Assembly (NCBI RefSeq): GCF_000143765.1
Contig: NZ_GL379770.1
Span: 248,001 to 312,000, forward strand
Source of the DNA: Sphingobacterium spiritivorum ATCC 33861
GTDB taxonomy: Bacteria; Bacteroidota; Bacteroidia; Sphingobacteriales; Sphingobacteriaceae
Direction: 5' to 3'
Length of the DNA: 64,000 nucleotides
The number at the start of each line of letters is the position of its first letter. The first letter of the stretch is position 1. A program made the position numbers and the translations under genes. Positions 8,204 through 17,590 of this stretch are shown here, piece by piece. Below the pieces are notes generated by a model. The model ran no database searches and was not told the origin of the DNA. It saw nothing but the letters and a program-made list of their open reading frames with translations.

Positions 8204-8572
8204 ATGGGAAAAAGAAAAGAAAATTCAACTAATAGTTTGAATGAAAGTTATATCGTTGAGAATTGCGATCTTACTTATGCCGTCTGTAAAATAGGAGGTC
8301 GATGGAAGTTGCTTATTCTTTGCAAACTTGAGAATGGTAAACTGCGTTTCAGTGAATTACGTAATCAGATTAATGGGATAACGGAGCGCATGCTCACCCT
8401 ACAGCTTCGGGAATTGGAAAAAGAAGGTTTAGTAAAAAGGACTGTTTATGCAGAAGTTCCTCCGCGAGTAGATTATGAATTGACTGCTATTGCAAAGGAG
8501 TTAGTTCCTATATGGAGCCAATTGAGCCAATGGGGAGCAAAACATAAAAATCTAGTGCAACAAAGAAAGTAA
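8204..8572 (+). CDS. HxlR family winged-helix transcriptional regulator
   Basis: A 122-aa DNA-binding protein with the full HxlR/DUF24 layout: CDLTYAVCKIGGRWKLLIL, where the conserved Cys can act as a thiol switch in some relatives. The winged helix follows (RFSELRNQINGITERMLTLQLRELEKEGLVKR), then a basic wing and YELT. It is transcribed divergently from the esterase-MFS pair and is the likely local regulator of it. The start is an ATG preceded by a palindrome-rich promoter region. It may sense electrophiles or reactive compounds, inferred only from the family. Confidence 0.9.
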   Translation: MGKRKENSTNSLNESYIVENCDLTYAVCKIGGRWKLLILCKLENGKLRFSELRNQINGITERMLTLQLRELEKEGLVKRTVYAEVPPRVDYELTAIAKELVPIWSQLSQWGAKHKNLVQQRK

Positions 8573-8614
8573 CTTCCCTTTGGATTTGATTCATTTTGTT
8601 TCTTTCTTTGTTGA

Positions 8615-9190
8615 ATGCACGATCAGTTTCTCAAACTTATATCGCAAACTGTTAGACTTTCTGAACAGGAGATAGAACTATGTTTTCAATATTTGGAACC
8701 TGTGCATTATCCTAAAAACAAGATTTTGGAAGCGGAAGGTAAAATTCCCCGATATCTTTATTTTGTTGTTTCTGGCTTTGTACGCCTATTCTACTATAAT
8801 GAGAAGGGCGACGAAGTGACCACACATATTAATTGTCCTCCCGGATTCATTACTGCGTATGCTAATTTTGCCAATCAGACTCCCTCTGATGAAAACCTGG
8901 AATGTGTTACTGAATGCGAACTTTTACGCATAAAAAAGAGCGCGCTGGACGACCTTGTTCAACAAAGTCCGGCCTTTAGAGATTTCAGTATTATCGTGTT
9001 ACAGCAATCACTTGCCTACAATGAAAGACGAGCTAAAGACATGGCAGTACTGAGTGCAGAGCAGCGTTATCTTAAATTATTAGATGAACAACCTGAGTTG
9101 TTACATAATATACCCATGCAGTATATAGCTTCTTTTCTTGGTATGAACGCTAAAAGTTTGAGTCGTATCCGCAGAAAAATTATTAAGTAA
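8615..9190 (+). CDS. Crp/Fnr family cyclic-nucleotide-binding-like regulator
   Basis: A 191-aa protein. The N-terminal 120 residues form a cNMP-binding-like beta barrel (NKILEAEGKIPRYLYFVVSG, then FVRLFYYNEKGDEVTTHI). The C-terminal region ends with the short helix IPMQYIASFLGMNAKSLSRIRRK, a reduced HTH as seen in many Bacteroidota Crp-like proteins. The canonical cAMP phosphate-binding RxS pocket is not visible, so the ligand may be absent or different. It lies 42 bp after hxlR and 64 bp before the SDR gene, on the same strand, and may regulate that reductase. Confidence 0.85.
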   Translation: MHDQFLKLISQTVRLSEQEIELCFQYLEPVHYPKNKILEAEGKIPRYLYFVVSGFVRLFYYNEKGDEVTTHINCPPGFITAYANFANQTPSDENLECVTECELLRIKKSALDDLVQQSPAFRDFSIIVLQQSLAYNERRAKDMAVLSAEQRYLKLLDEQPELLHNIPMQYIASFLGMNAKSLSRIRRKIIK

Positions 9191-9254
9191 CATTTGCGAA
9201 CTGATTTTGAAAGGGTAAGGCTGACATTTGCTTTATCATTTAAAATCGCGAGAT

Positions 9255-10274
9255 ATGACAAATAGCAATTTAGTATTAGTGTCCGGAGCAAATGGACATT
9301 TGGGTAATAATCTGGTTAGATTACTGGTTAAAAAAGGATTTCAGGTTAGAGCTTCCGTTCGAAACATTAGAAATAAGGAATCCTTTAAAGATCTGAACTG
9401 TGAGGTTGTTCAGGCGGACATATCAAATAAATCCTCTTTTGTAAAAGCTCTTCAAGGTGTCCATACTTTTTATGCAGTAGGTGCAGTTTTTAAATTATGG
9501 GCGAAAGATCCGCAAAAGGAAATATATGATGTGAACATGTTCGGGACACGCAATACTATAGAGGCTGCTGCGGAAGCCGGTGTAAAAAGAATCGTTTACG
9601 TAAGCTCAATCGCTGCGTTAGATTATACAAATCTCCCTACAAAAGAAAGCAACGGATATAATCCAGATAGAAGGGACATGTATTACAACTCCAAAAATGA
9701 TGGTGAAAGATTGGCCTTTCAATTGGCTGGGGAATACGGGATAGAGTTGGTGTCTGTAATGCCATCGGCAATGATAGGAAGCAAGGCCTTTCAACCACTG
9801 AGTGTATCTTTTAATATATTGAAGCTTGTTTTGACGAAGAAAATTCCAGTGGATACAAAAATAACCTTGAACTGGGTGGATGTGAAGGATGTAGCTGAAG
9901 GTTGCTACCTGGCTGCACTCAAAGGCCGCGCTGGGGAGCGTTATATTCTTGCGAATGAAAAATGTATGACCCTTACGGATACCACTAAACTGGCCAGAGA
10001 GCTCCACCCGGAATTGAAATTAAAAGTGCCTGGCTCAGTTCCGAAATTTGTGTTGTTTATTATAGCAGGTCTTATGGAGTTATCTGCAAGATTAAAGGGG
10101 GAGGCGCCCATAATTACTACTAAGGAAATCGCTATGTTTTCAGGGCTACAGCAGGATTTCGATATCTCTAAATCAAGAAATGAGTTAGGGTTTAATCCTA
10201 AAAATCCAGAATCAGCATTGAAAGAAGCTTTGGCTTATCTTATGGATAATAAAGCATTACTTCAGATTTTCTAA
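9255..10274 (+). CDS. NAD-dependent epimerase/dehydratase-like reductase (extended SDR)
   Basis: A 339-aa extended short-chain dehydrogenase related to dihydroflavonol-4-reductase-like enzymes. The Rossmann motif GANGHLG occurs at residues 11-17. The active site has VYVSSIAAL (Ser) and YYNSK (the Tyr-xxx-Lys pair). A substrate-binding C-terminal half follows. I chose Met at 9255 because the fold starts directly after it; an in-frame ATG at 9228 would add nine residues. It probably reduces a carbonyl compound with NAD(P)H; the substrate is unknown. It follows the Crp-type regulator and is the last intact gene of the accessory block. Confidence 0.8.
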   Translation: MTNSNLVLVSGANGHLGNNLVRLLVKKGFQVRASVRNIRNKESFKDLNCEVVQADISNKSSFVKALQGVHTFYAVGAVFKLWAKDPQKEIYDVNMFGTRNTIEAAAEAGVKRIVYVSSIAALDYTNLPTKESNGYNPDRRDMYYNSKNDGERLAFQLAGEYGIELVSVMPSAMIGSKAFQPLSVSFNILKLVLTKKIPVDTKITLNWVDVKDVAEGCYLAALKGRAGERYILANEKCMTLTDTTKLARELHPELKLKVPGSVPKFVLFIIAGLMELSARLKGEAPIITTKEIAMFSGLQQDFDISKSRNELGFNPKNPESALKEALAYLMDNKALLQIF

Positions 10275-10709
10275 AAAGTGGAAACCTTACCTTCTGCTTT
10301 TTTCTGTCTTTAACCCGTTCGCAGAACCAGGTAATGTGTTTTGCCGATCAAAATCAGGTATTGGTAATTTCCGCCATGGATGGTAACGCTATCCAGTGTA
10401 GCATACGGAGATACAGTGTACAGACCGGTACTCAGGTAAGTGGCCTAATTGTTAAACTGCAACTACGGGTAACGATTGGTGGTCCGGTTAGGTTGATCAA
10501 GGCACGTTGTACCATCTTTGCTCCATAAAAATAGAAAATGGAAAAAAGTAGTTTTAATCACGGGAGCTTATGCCGGAATCGGTAAAGCGGCAGCCATTTC
10601 CCCGTTAAAAGGTAAAATATTAATGCAGTTCCTGTAATAGATATTTAGCGTGTTTTAAATCTTGTAAGTCTTGGGAGATGTTAGACCTTTGGCGTGCGGA
10701 CCCTACTAA
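10275..10709. other. Gene debris: two unassigned or decayed fragments
   Basis: No intact gene is visible. A minus-strand frame (about 10310-10440) encodes TGLYTVSPYATLDSVTIHGG and ends in a stop at 10310, but it has no start and breaks upstream; I cannot assign it. It is followed by a plus-strand SDR fragment, annotated separately. The stretch then leads into the tRNA-tail repeat relic. Confidence 0.45.
10542..10637 (+). pseudogene. N-terminal fragment of a short-chain dehydrogenase
   Basis: The frame reads KKVVLITGAYAGIGKAAA, the canonical start of a classical SDR (TGxxxGIG cofactor loop), then stops at 10635-10637 after about 30 codons. The nearest ATG (10538) is out of frame by one base. 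The rest of the enzyme is missing, so this is a relic of a deleted reductase gene. Confidence 0.6.
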
Positions 10710-10765
10710 AAAGCAGATACGAAAGTGTCTCCTTTTGTTGTTTTAGACGGTTTTTATTAGGATTC
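10710..10765 (+). repeat. Relic of the tRNA-Met tail repeat
   Basis: AAAGCAGATACGAAAGTGTCT followed by CCTTTTGTTGTTTTAG matches the terminator segment of the array at 898-934. It shares the GAAAGTGTCT variant found only in the fourth (last complete) terminator copy. A following AGGATTC may be the start of a further unit. The array and this relic bracket about 9.7 kb. Confidence 0.6.
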
Positions 10766-10783
10766 TCTTTATAGCCTAGCCTT

Positions 10784-11629
10784 TTATTTTGACAGATACT
10801 TTTTTTTAAAGGAAGAAGGAGTTTCGCCAATAAGTTTTTTGAATGTTTTATTGAAATAGGATATGCTTTCATATCCTACTCTGTAGCAAACTTCAGCTAT
10901 AGTTTCTTCCTGCAATAACAAGGTTTTGGCCAGATTGATACGATAGTGATTGACAAAATCTGTAAACGTCATGTCTGTTTGTCTTCTGAAATATCTGCAA
11001 AACGATGATGGGTTCAAGTGTACAAGCTCTGCGATTTCGTTTACATCAGGTTTCTTATGGTAGTTGGTGCTGACATAATCATAGATTGTTCCCATACGCA
11101 CTTTATCATTCAGAAACCATTTTACCCGGGTATTCTCCTTATTCAAGATTTCCACTTCCTCCGAATTGGCCAGCATTTGGAGAATCTCGATTATACCCAA
11201 AAGAGATTTAAAGGAGTCCGTATTATCTATACTTTTAAGTCTTTTGGCAACCTCAGCCTTGGTATTTCCGTGAAAGGCAAGTCCAAGGTAAGAGCGTTCC
11301 AGCATATGTGTGATTTTTTCAAATTCAGGAATGGACTTAATGAGCACATCAGGAAAGTCATCTCTGAATTGAACTACCGTCTGTTCGTACTCGGTCTTAA
11401 TCGCATAATCAAAATTCAGGTGAGGCACATTTGAACCTATCAAAACCAGATCACTGTCCATAAAGTCTGAAATATGCTTTCCTACATGTCGGATTCCGTT
11501 TATTGCTTCCACATATACAAGTTCTATTTCAGCATGGTAATGCCACATAAAATAACCCCTGAAACTGGGTGTAAACAATTTGAACGAACGTCCGGCCTCA
11601 AACTTTACTTCTTCTTTCTGAATCTTCAT
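10784..11629 (-). CDS. AraC family transcriptional regulator
   Basis: A 281-aa regulator with an N-terminal cupin-type sensing domain (MWHYHAEIELVYVEAINGIR, about 28-47) and a C-terminal AraC double helix-turn-helix. The latter comprises PDVNEIAELVHLNPSSFCRYF and ETIAEVCYRVGYESISYFNKTFKK, ending near the family motif GETPSSFKKKY. This resembles regulators of sugar or carbohydrate uptake in Bacteroidota. It is divergent from the phytanoyl-CoA dioxygenase-like gene, with 139 bp between them, and is the likely regulator of that gene. The first residue chosen is the ATG at 11629. Confidence 0.9.
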   Translation of the reverse strand: MKIQKEEVKFEAGRSFKLFTPSFRGYFMWHYHAEIELVYVEAINGIRHVGKHISDFMDSDLVLIGSNVPHLNFDYAIKTEYEQTVVQFRDDFPDVLIKSIPEFEKITHMLERSYLGLAFHGNTKAEVAKRLKSIDNTDSFKSLLGIIEILQMLANSEEVEILNKENTRVKWFLNDKVRMGTIYDYVSTNYHKKPDVNEIAELVHLNPSSFCRYFRRQTDMTFTDFVNHYRINLAKTLLLQEETIAEVCYRVGYESISYFNKTFKKLIGETPSSFKKKYLSK

Positions 11630-11768
11630 GATGCCTTATTTATCATATGTTTTCTAAAAATAATGAATAATGGTCAATATAGAGCAATAAATAGCAAATA
11701 GCGATAAACTAACGCAGAGTATATCTCTTCATCTTTGGTATATGTTTAATCACTTATAAAATTTAAAA

Positions 11769-12695
11769 ATGATGGAAAAGAAAGTTCTGTCCAACCCATC
11801 GGTTGGAAAAACAAGTACAATCAGGTTAAATGCCCGCAAAAATGGAGAACCACTTCGCGTATTGTCAGAAGAAGACTGGAATTTCTGGTCTCACAACGGG
11901 TACATTGTTATTAAAAATGCTGTTCCAAAAAGTCAGGCAAAAAGACTGGCAGATTATTTATGGCAATATGAAAACAAAAATCCTGATGATCCGGAGACAT
12001 GGTACAGATCGAGTGCACAGATAGAAATGTCGGAGCTCAACAATACAGGTATGGTAGAGATTTACAACCATCAGTACCTGTGGGATAATCGTCAGTTTCC
12101 GAAAATTCATCAGGCATTTGCGGATGTATGGGGGACAGAAAAGTTATGGACAACCATTGACAGAGCCAATTTGAATTTTCCTATTCGTCCGGGGCATGAG
12201 TACAAAGGTTTTATCCACTGGGATTATGATCCTGAAACAGATCCTCAGAATGTACAGGGCGTACTTGCTCTTGCGGATCAGACGGATGAAAATATGGGTG
12301 GCTTTCAATGTATTCCGGAACTATTCCGGGAATATGATACATGGAAACTGACGCAGCCAAAAGACAGGGATTATTTCAGACCGGATACTACAGGTTTTAC
12401 AACGACAAAAGTAAAAATGGAAGCCGGAGATCTGTTGATATTTCACAGCAGACAACCGCATGGTATACGTCCGAATAATAGTGATCATAAAGTGCGTATG
12501 GCACAGTATATCTCGATGATGCCCGCAGAAGAAAGCAATGAGGAGATGAGAGAATGGAGAATACGGTCATGGAAAGAAAAAATTGTTCCACGAGGGTATG
12601 CGTTTCCGGGTGATCCGTTAGAGCGGGAGAAAGCACAACCTGTGGCAGAACTGACAGAACTTGGAAAAAAATTGTTAGGGCTGGAAAAATGGTAA
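11769..12695 (+). CDS. Phytanoyl-CoA dioxygenase (PhyH) family protein
   Basis: A 308-aa Fe(II)/2-oxoglutarate-dependent dioxygenase. The iron-binding HxD is H150-W-D152 (IHWDYD), the distal His is H231 in SRQPHGIRPN, and R243 fits the 2-oxoglutarate carboxylate binder. The family hydroxylates diverse small molecules or acyl-CoA compounds; the substrate is not evident. Two ATGs lie in tandem (11769 and 11772) and either may be used. It is divergent from an AraC gene and ends at a strong bidirectional terminator shared with the RiPP export operon. Confidence 0.85.
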   Translation: MMEKKVLSNPSVGKTSTIRLNARKNGEPLRVLSEEDWNFWSHNGYIVIKNAVPKSQAKRLADYLWQYENKNPDDPETWYRSSAQIEMSELNNTGMVEIYNHQYLWDNRQFPKIHQAFADVWGTEKLWTTIDRANLNFPIRPGHEYKGFIHWDYDPETDPQNVQGVLALADQTDENMGGFQCIPELFREYDTWKLTQPKDRDYFRPDTTGFTTTKVKMEAGDLLIFHSRQPHGIRPNNSDHKVRMAQYISMMPAEESNEEMREWRIRSWKEKIVPRGYAFPGDPLEREKAQPVAELTELGKKLLGLEKW

Positions 12696-12715
12696 AAAAT
12701 TCTGTGTACAGTTTC

Positions 12716-12747
12716 AGTAGTGCCACAGCTATGTGGCACTACTTTTT
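12716..12747. terminator. Bidirectional intrinsic terminator
   Basis: AGTAGTGCCACA, loop GCTA, TGTGGCACTACT: a perfect 12-bp stem followed by TTTT on plus. It separates the PhyH-type gene from the convergent TolC-type gene and closes the RiPP operon. Confidence 0.85.
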
Positions 12748-12749
12748 GT

Positions 12750-14090
12750 TTAAGGTTTTATTTCGCCTGTACTCAGATACCGAACCATGATTTGTGTAAA
12801 TAAAGCATTGTATTTTGTCTGGATAAGCTCACTTTCCAATGTGAGCAGATTTGACCGTGAGGTGCTTAGGTCGTATATACTGATTCTTCCTGCTTCATAA
12901 CTTTTCAGGCTTAACTCAAAGGCTTTTCGGGTTACTTCCAGAACATTTGCTGCCAATTTATATTGTCTTTGGTAATTATCCAGATCCAGTAACTGTTTTT
13001 CCAGGTCCTGTTTGATTGTAAGTTGCTCTAATTCCAGTTGCTTAGCATTTTCAGCCTGTTGTATCTTATTTTTCTGAACCGCTATTTTTACTGCATTCTT
13101 ATTGAATACAGGTATGTTGATTGTTAAACCTATCTGCTGAGAAAAATTATTCCGGAGCTGATTGAATAAGGGTAGTTTACCAAAACCTGTGGACAGATTG
13201 CTGAAATAAAAACTTCCCAGTGTCAGACTTGCATCTATGGTGGGATACAGTTGCGCTTTTATAGCTTTTTGATCAAATTTCAGTGCTTCATTTAACAAAG
13301 CATATTTTTTCAAAGCCGGATGTTGCTGCAAAAAGGATGCATACAAAGCTGCATTGTCATAACTTGATTCCTCTAGGGATGATAAAGCCTGAAATTCTGT
13401 ATTAATCTCAAAATTTTGATTCTGTTCCACAGCCATGATCTGTTTGAGTTCCAATATTGCTTTATCTACAGCATAGTGTGCCCGTCTTTTCTTTTCGTTT
13501 TCACGTTCATAATTGGCCTTTGCTTCATATAATATCGTCAGTGAAGTCGCGCCAAGGTCTGTGGACTTCTGTACTTTCTGAAACTGTTGCTCAGCAAATG
13601 TCAAAGCTGTATCGACAGCTTTACAGATTTCTTTTTGCAGCAATACATTCAGGTAACCCTCGATAGTTTTCAGCGTTATTTCTCTTTTCAATAAAGCCAG
13701 ATCCTGTCCGCTGGCTTCCATTTCTTTCTCTGATTTTTTAATGGAATTTTTCAGTTTACCGTTATTCAGGATCGAATAGGATGAAGAGAGACCAAGTGTG
13801 CTGTTAAAATTATCATTTCTTGCATTATTCCCGAAAATATCCTGTGATTGTCCAAAATTGCTGAACATATTTGTAAATCCGTTTAAATTGGGCAACCTTT
13901 CATTTTTGTAATTTTTTATGTCCAGAGTTTTGTTGTCCAGAGCCAACATCGCTTTATCTACAGCGATGTTTTTTTCAAGAGCAATAGCAATACATTGATT
14001 TAAGTCAAAAGTCTGCTGTGCCGGCAAAATCCTTTGAGAAACGACTGTGACTGTAAGCGTTAGTAGTATATATCGAAAAAATGTAAACAT
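12750..14090 (-). CDS. TolC family outer-membrane channel protein of the RiPP export system
   Basis: A 446-aa TolC-family protein. It has an N-terminal signal peptide (hydrophobic 4-20, likely cleaved near LPAQQ). Two long alpha-helical repeat halves rich in Gln, Glu, Lys and Leu form the periplasmic barrel, with FDLNQCIAIALEKN typical of the family's N-terminal repeat. It should form the outer-membrane exit duct for the peptide exporter. Its start codon overlaps the stop of the HlyD gene (TAATG at 14088-14092), indicating translational coupling. It is the last gene of the grasp-with-spasm operon. Confidence 0.85.
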   Translation of the reverse strand: MFTFFRYILLTLTVTVVSQRILPAQQTFDLNQCIAIALEKNIAVDKAMLALDNKTLDIKNYKNERLPNLNGFTNMFSNFGQSQDIFGNNARNDNFNSTLGLSSSYSILNNGKLKNSIKKSEKEMEASGQDLALLKREITLKTIEGYLNVLLQKEICKAVDTALTFAEQQFQKVQKSTDLGATSLTILYEAKANYERENEKKRRAHYAVDKAILELKQIMAVEQNQNFEINTEFQALSSLEESSYDNAALYASFLQQHPALKKYALLNEALKFDQKAIKAQLYPTIDASLTLGSFYFSNLSTGFGKLPLFNQLRNNFSQQIGLTINIPVFNKNAVKIAVQKNKIQQAENAKQLELEQLTIKQDLEKQLLDLDNYQRQYKLAANVLEVTRKAFELSLKSYEAGRISIYDLSTSRSNLLTLESELIQTKYNALFTQIMVRYLSTGEIKP

Positions 14091-15397
14091 TAGTTATCCT
14101 GGTATCTAAGTAAACTCCTCAATTGACTCAATATCCTTTCTGCCAGGGTCAACTCTTCTGTGACGATATCAGCTGTTCCACTCAGCTCTTTGTCAAATGC
14201 GAGAGTTTTATGATAAGAGGTTTGTAATCCTTCAGGTAAACTTACCTCGACGTAGTATTTGCTGTCTTTATCCTGGACCATAGCGATAGACTTGATTTTC
14301 CCTTTTACTATTCCGTATTCCTGATATTTATAGTTGTCAAGTTTGATCAATACTTTCTGATCTGTTTTTATCTTTCCCTGATTCTGCGCACCGATATGCA
14401 TTTGTCCTATTGTTATCTGTCTGTTGTTCGGGAGTACACTTAGCAATGTCGTTCCGGCTTTTACAAACTGTTTCTCTCCTAAAAATTGCAGATAGCTTAA
14501 TGTTCCGTCTATAGAAGCATAGACCAGGTAATTTCTTTCCCATTGCCGCAGGGATTTCTTTAGTTTTTCAAGCAACAGGACAGACGCAGAGGAGTAGGAT
14601 GTTTTCTCTTTAACAATATTCACATCTGCACCGGATTTCAATTTTCTGAAATTTAAAATGGTTTCTTCCAGCTGAGCGATGGCGATTTCCGTATTCTTGA
14701 AATTCTTCTGGGCTTCTAATAATTTTAATTTTTCATTTTCAAGTTCCAGAGCAGATATCACGCCTTCGCGATGTAATGATTCAGAGCGCTTATAATTTTT
14801 TTCGGTCAACTGGTATTTACTTGATTCCAGTATATGCTGTTGTTTCAGATTGGCGATACGTTCTTTGTAATCTGTAATCCCTTTTGCTGCGGTGATTTCT
14901 TCTGCAGCATAAGGCTGCAGGCTGTTGAACAATATTTCTTCTTCCAGTGCCTTCGCAAAAGCATTGTAATCTTCCTGGACTTCTCCTAATCTGAAACCTG
15001 ATACAAGATGTAACGGGAATCTGGAAAGGTGCTTTGTAGAAATGGAATCAAGAATTCCTTTCAATTGATGTATGTCTTTATCATCTGCTGATGACTCTAA
15101 TACCATGAGCAAGTCTCCCTTCTTTACTGTTTGCTGATCTTTTGCAATCAGCTTTTCAATCCGCGAATCTATCCTGATCTCGATTTTTTCCGGCGGATTC
15201 TGAGAGGAGATAATAATAGGTGATGTGATAAATTCCGGATATTTAATGATACAGGCCAGTGAAAAAAATAAGAGAATTATGCCCAGAATAACCAGACTTC
15301 CCCAACGGATAAGCCAGTTTGGGGGTGTTTCCAATACTTCCTGCACCTGCTCTGAGCGCAGATTGATATTTTCTAATATGTTGCCTTTAGTTTCCAA
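14090..15397 (-). CDS. HlyD family secretion (membrane fusion) protein
   Basis: A 435-aa periplasmic adaptor. It has one N-terminal transmembrane helix (about 29-53, LVILGIILLFFSLACIIKYP), a lipoyl-like domain (SRIEKLIAKDQQTVKKGDLL), a long coiled-coil hairpin (about 150-270) and a C-terminal beta-barrel region. It links the inner-membrane C39 ABC exporter to the TolC-type channel. It overlaps the ABC gene by 11 bp and the TolC gene by a shared TAATG, so the three export genes form one translational unit. Its role in exporting the modified peptides is inferred from the operon. Confidence 0.85.
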   Translation of the reverse strand: METKGNILENINLRSEQVQEVLETPPNWLIRWGSLVILGIILLFFSLACIIKYPEFITSPIIISSQNPPEKIEIRIDSRIEKLIAKDQQTVKKGDLLMVLESSADDKDIHQLKGILDSISTKHLSRFPLHLVSGFRLGEVQEDYNAFAKALEEEILFNSLQPYAAEEITAAKGITDYKERIANLKQQHILESSKYQLTEKNYKRSESLHREGVISALELENEKLKLLEAQKNFKNTEIAIAQLEETILNFRKLKSGADVNIVKEKTSYSSASVLLLEKLKKSLRQWERNYLVYASIDGTLSYLQFLGEKQFVKAGTTLLSVLPNNRQITIGQMHIGAQNQGKIKTDQKVLIKLDNYKYQEYGIVKGKIKSIAMVQDKDSKYYVEVSLPEGLQTSYHKTLAFDKELSGTADIVTEELTLAERILSQLRSLLRYQDN

Positions 15398-17588
15398 GTT
15401 CCAATTGATTTTTTACTAACCGATAATATTCTCCCTTTAAGGATACAAGCTCTTCATGATTGCCTTCCTCTACTACTTTACCTTTGTCGAGTACAATTAT
15501 TTTATCTGCATTTTTTACAGTGGATAGCCGATGCGCTATAATGACAGCTGTACGTCCCTTAAGGAATTGATTGAGATTGTCAGTTATCACTTTTTCAGTA
15601 TTTGCATCCAGTGCAGAAGTTGCTTCGTCAAAAAATACATATTGAGGTGATTTATACACTGCCCGCGCTATTAACATTCGCTGACGCTGTCCTCCGCTGA
15701 CACCTAATCCTTCGTATCCTATTTTTGTATTATAACTCAAAGGCAGGGACTCAATAAAATCTTTGATATGTGCGATTTCGACAGCATTCTTTAGTTTTTG
15801 TTTATCTACGGTAGGGTTACCTACGGCAATATTATTCGCTATACTTTCATTGAAAATATAACCATCCTGCATCACTACGCCACAGGTGGCACGCCACATG
15901 CTTGGCGCTATATGACGTATATCGGTATGACCTATCCGGATGTCGCCTTCGTCCGCATCGTAAAACTTCGTTAGAAGTTTCATCAGCGTCGTTTTTCCGG
16001 ATCCGCTTGCTCCCACAATAGCGGTAGTTTTTTCATACGGAATCACCAGATTTAACTGTTCGAATACAGCAGTAGTTGATCCTTTATACCGAAATGTAAG
16101 ATTGGATACAGAAATATCCTGCTCCGGAATCTCAGATACATAACTGTTATCCATCCGTTCCTCATCTTCCTTTCCGTGGATTTCATTTAGTCGTTCCAAT
16201 GCAATTTTGGCATCCTGAGACTGTCTGATAAAGTTCATAAATTGGGTTAACGGACTATTCAGCTGTCCGATGATGTATTGGACAGAAAGCATCATACCCA
16301 AAGTCAACGAGCCATCTACGACTAAGCTTGCTGCAACAAAACTGATGAACACATCTTTGAGTTGATTGATAATATTTCCGCCGATTGTCTGTACCTGTTC
16401 AAGTTTAAGTGCTTTGATTTTAATACGGAAAACCTTTATCTGAATGCCTTCCCACTGCCAGCGTTTATTGGTTTCGGCATTATTCATTTTGATTTCCTGC
16501 ATGCCGTTGATCAGTTCCATGACCTGACCTTGCTCTTCGGCTAACTGAGAGAATTGTTTATAATCCAACTCTCTTCGCTTTTTCAAAAAGAATGCAATCC
16601 AGAAGAAGTAAAGAATGGCGCCGGCCAGATAAATCAGAAAAAGTTTATAGCTGTATAAAAGAAGGACAACACCAAAAATCAAAAAATTGATCAATGAAAA
16701 TATCGTCTGTAAAGAATTATTGGTCAGTAACTGTTCGACCCGACCGTGATCAGCTATGCGTTGCATAATATCTGCTGTCACCCGTGAATCGAAAAAACTA
16801 ACAGGCAGGCGCATCAGTTTAATGAAGAAATCAGATACAATAGAAATATTGATCCGGGAAGAAAGATGCAGCAGAATCCATCCTCTGATCACTTCTATTC
16901 CCATTTGCCCTATATACAGCATAATCTGTGCAAACAGCACCAGATATATAAAATTCAGGTCCTGATTCTGAATCCCGATATCAACTATGCTCTGTGTCAG
17001 AAATGGAAATACCAGAGATAGCAGACTTCCTCCGATCAGTCCCAGAGCCAATTGAATGATAAAGGATTTATATTTGAAAAAATAGTGCTTGAGGTAGTTT
17101 GTAATAGAGAAAGATTTATCTGTAGCATCCTGTTGTTGATCAAAACGTGCTGTAGTTTCCAGCAATAGTACAATTCCTTCTTCGGTTGTATTGGTCGCAC
17201 CTCTGCCGATCCAGTGCTGCAAAAATTCTTCTTCTGAATAACTGATCAACCCGTAGCTTGGATCCGAAACATGTATACGATAGCCCTGACGATTTTTTTC
17301 AATCTTATACAGTACAACAAAATGTTGTTTCATCCAGAATACGACACAGGGCAGAGGTGCTTCTTCGACAAGAGTCTTAAAATCTATTTTTACAGAAAGG
17401 GTCTTAAATCCTATGGATTCAGCAGCTTTACTCAGCCCCAAAAGACTGGAGCCTTCACGGGTCGTCTCGGACAAATCGCGGAGCATCTGAAGCGATAAGA
17501 TTTTCCCGTAATATTTACTGATAATACGGAGGCAGGTAGGTCCGCAATCTTTGGAGTCGGGTTGTTTATAAAACGGAAATTTGGCCAT
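15387..17588 (-). CDS. Peptidase-containing ABC transporter (C39 peptidase, PCAT)
   Basis: A 733-aa exporter that cleaves leader peptides after a double-glycine-type site and pumps the core peptide out. The N-terminal C39 domain has nucleophile C15 (DCGPTCL), H89 (KQHFVVL) and D109 (VSDPSYG). Then comes a six-helix ABC membrane domain (about 165-450) and an ATPase domain with Walker A GASGSGKTT, signature VSGGQRQR, Walker B VFFDEATSALD and switch IAHRLSTV. The start lies 3 bp after the SPASM maturase gene. The GG-like sites in the three precursors are its likely targets. Confidence 0.92.
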   Translation of the reverse strand: MAKFPFYKQPDSKDCGPTCLRIISKYYGKILSLQMLRDLSETTREGSSLLGLSKAAESIGFKTLSVKIDFKTLVEEAPLPCVVFWMKQHFVVLYKIEKNRQGYRIHVSDPSYGLISYSEEEFLQHWIGRGATNTTEEGIVLLLETTARFDQQQDATDKSFSITNYLKHYFFKYKSFIIQLALGLIGGSLLSLVFPFLTQSIVDIGIQNQDLNFIYLVLFAQIMLYIGQMGIEVIRGWILLHLSSRINISIVSDFFIKLMRLPVSFFDSRVTADIMQRIADHGRVEQLLTNNSLQTIFSLINFLIFGVVLLLYSYKLFLIYLAGAILYFFWIAFFLKKRRELDYKQFSQLAEEQGQVMELINGMQEIKMNNAETNKRWQWEGIQIKVFRIKIKALKLEQVQTIGGNIINQLKDVFISFVAASLVVDGSLTLGMMLSVQYIIGQLNSPLTQFMNFIRQSQDAKIALERLNEIHGKEDEERMDNSYVSEIPEQDISVSNLTFRYKGSTTAVFEQLNLVIPYEKTTAIVGASGSGKTTLMKLLTKFYDADEGDIRIGHTDIRHIAPSMWRATCGVVMQDGYIFNESIANNIAVGNPTVDKQKLKNAVEIAHIKDFIESLPLSYNTKIGYEGLGVSGGQRQRMLIARAVYKSPQYVFFDEATSALDANTEKVITDNLNQFLKGRTAVIIAHRLSTVKNADKIIVLDKGKVVEEGNHEELVSLKGEYYRLVKNQLELGN

Positions 17589-17590
17589 GT

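Noticed and set aside
10334..10528. A 64-aa plus-strand open frame.
   Set aside because: No domain or start context; it crosses two decayed gene fragments and is most likely noise.
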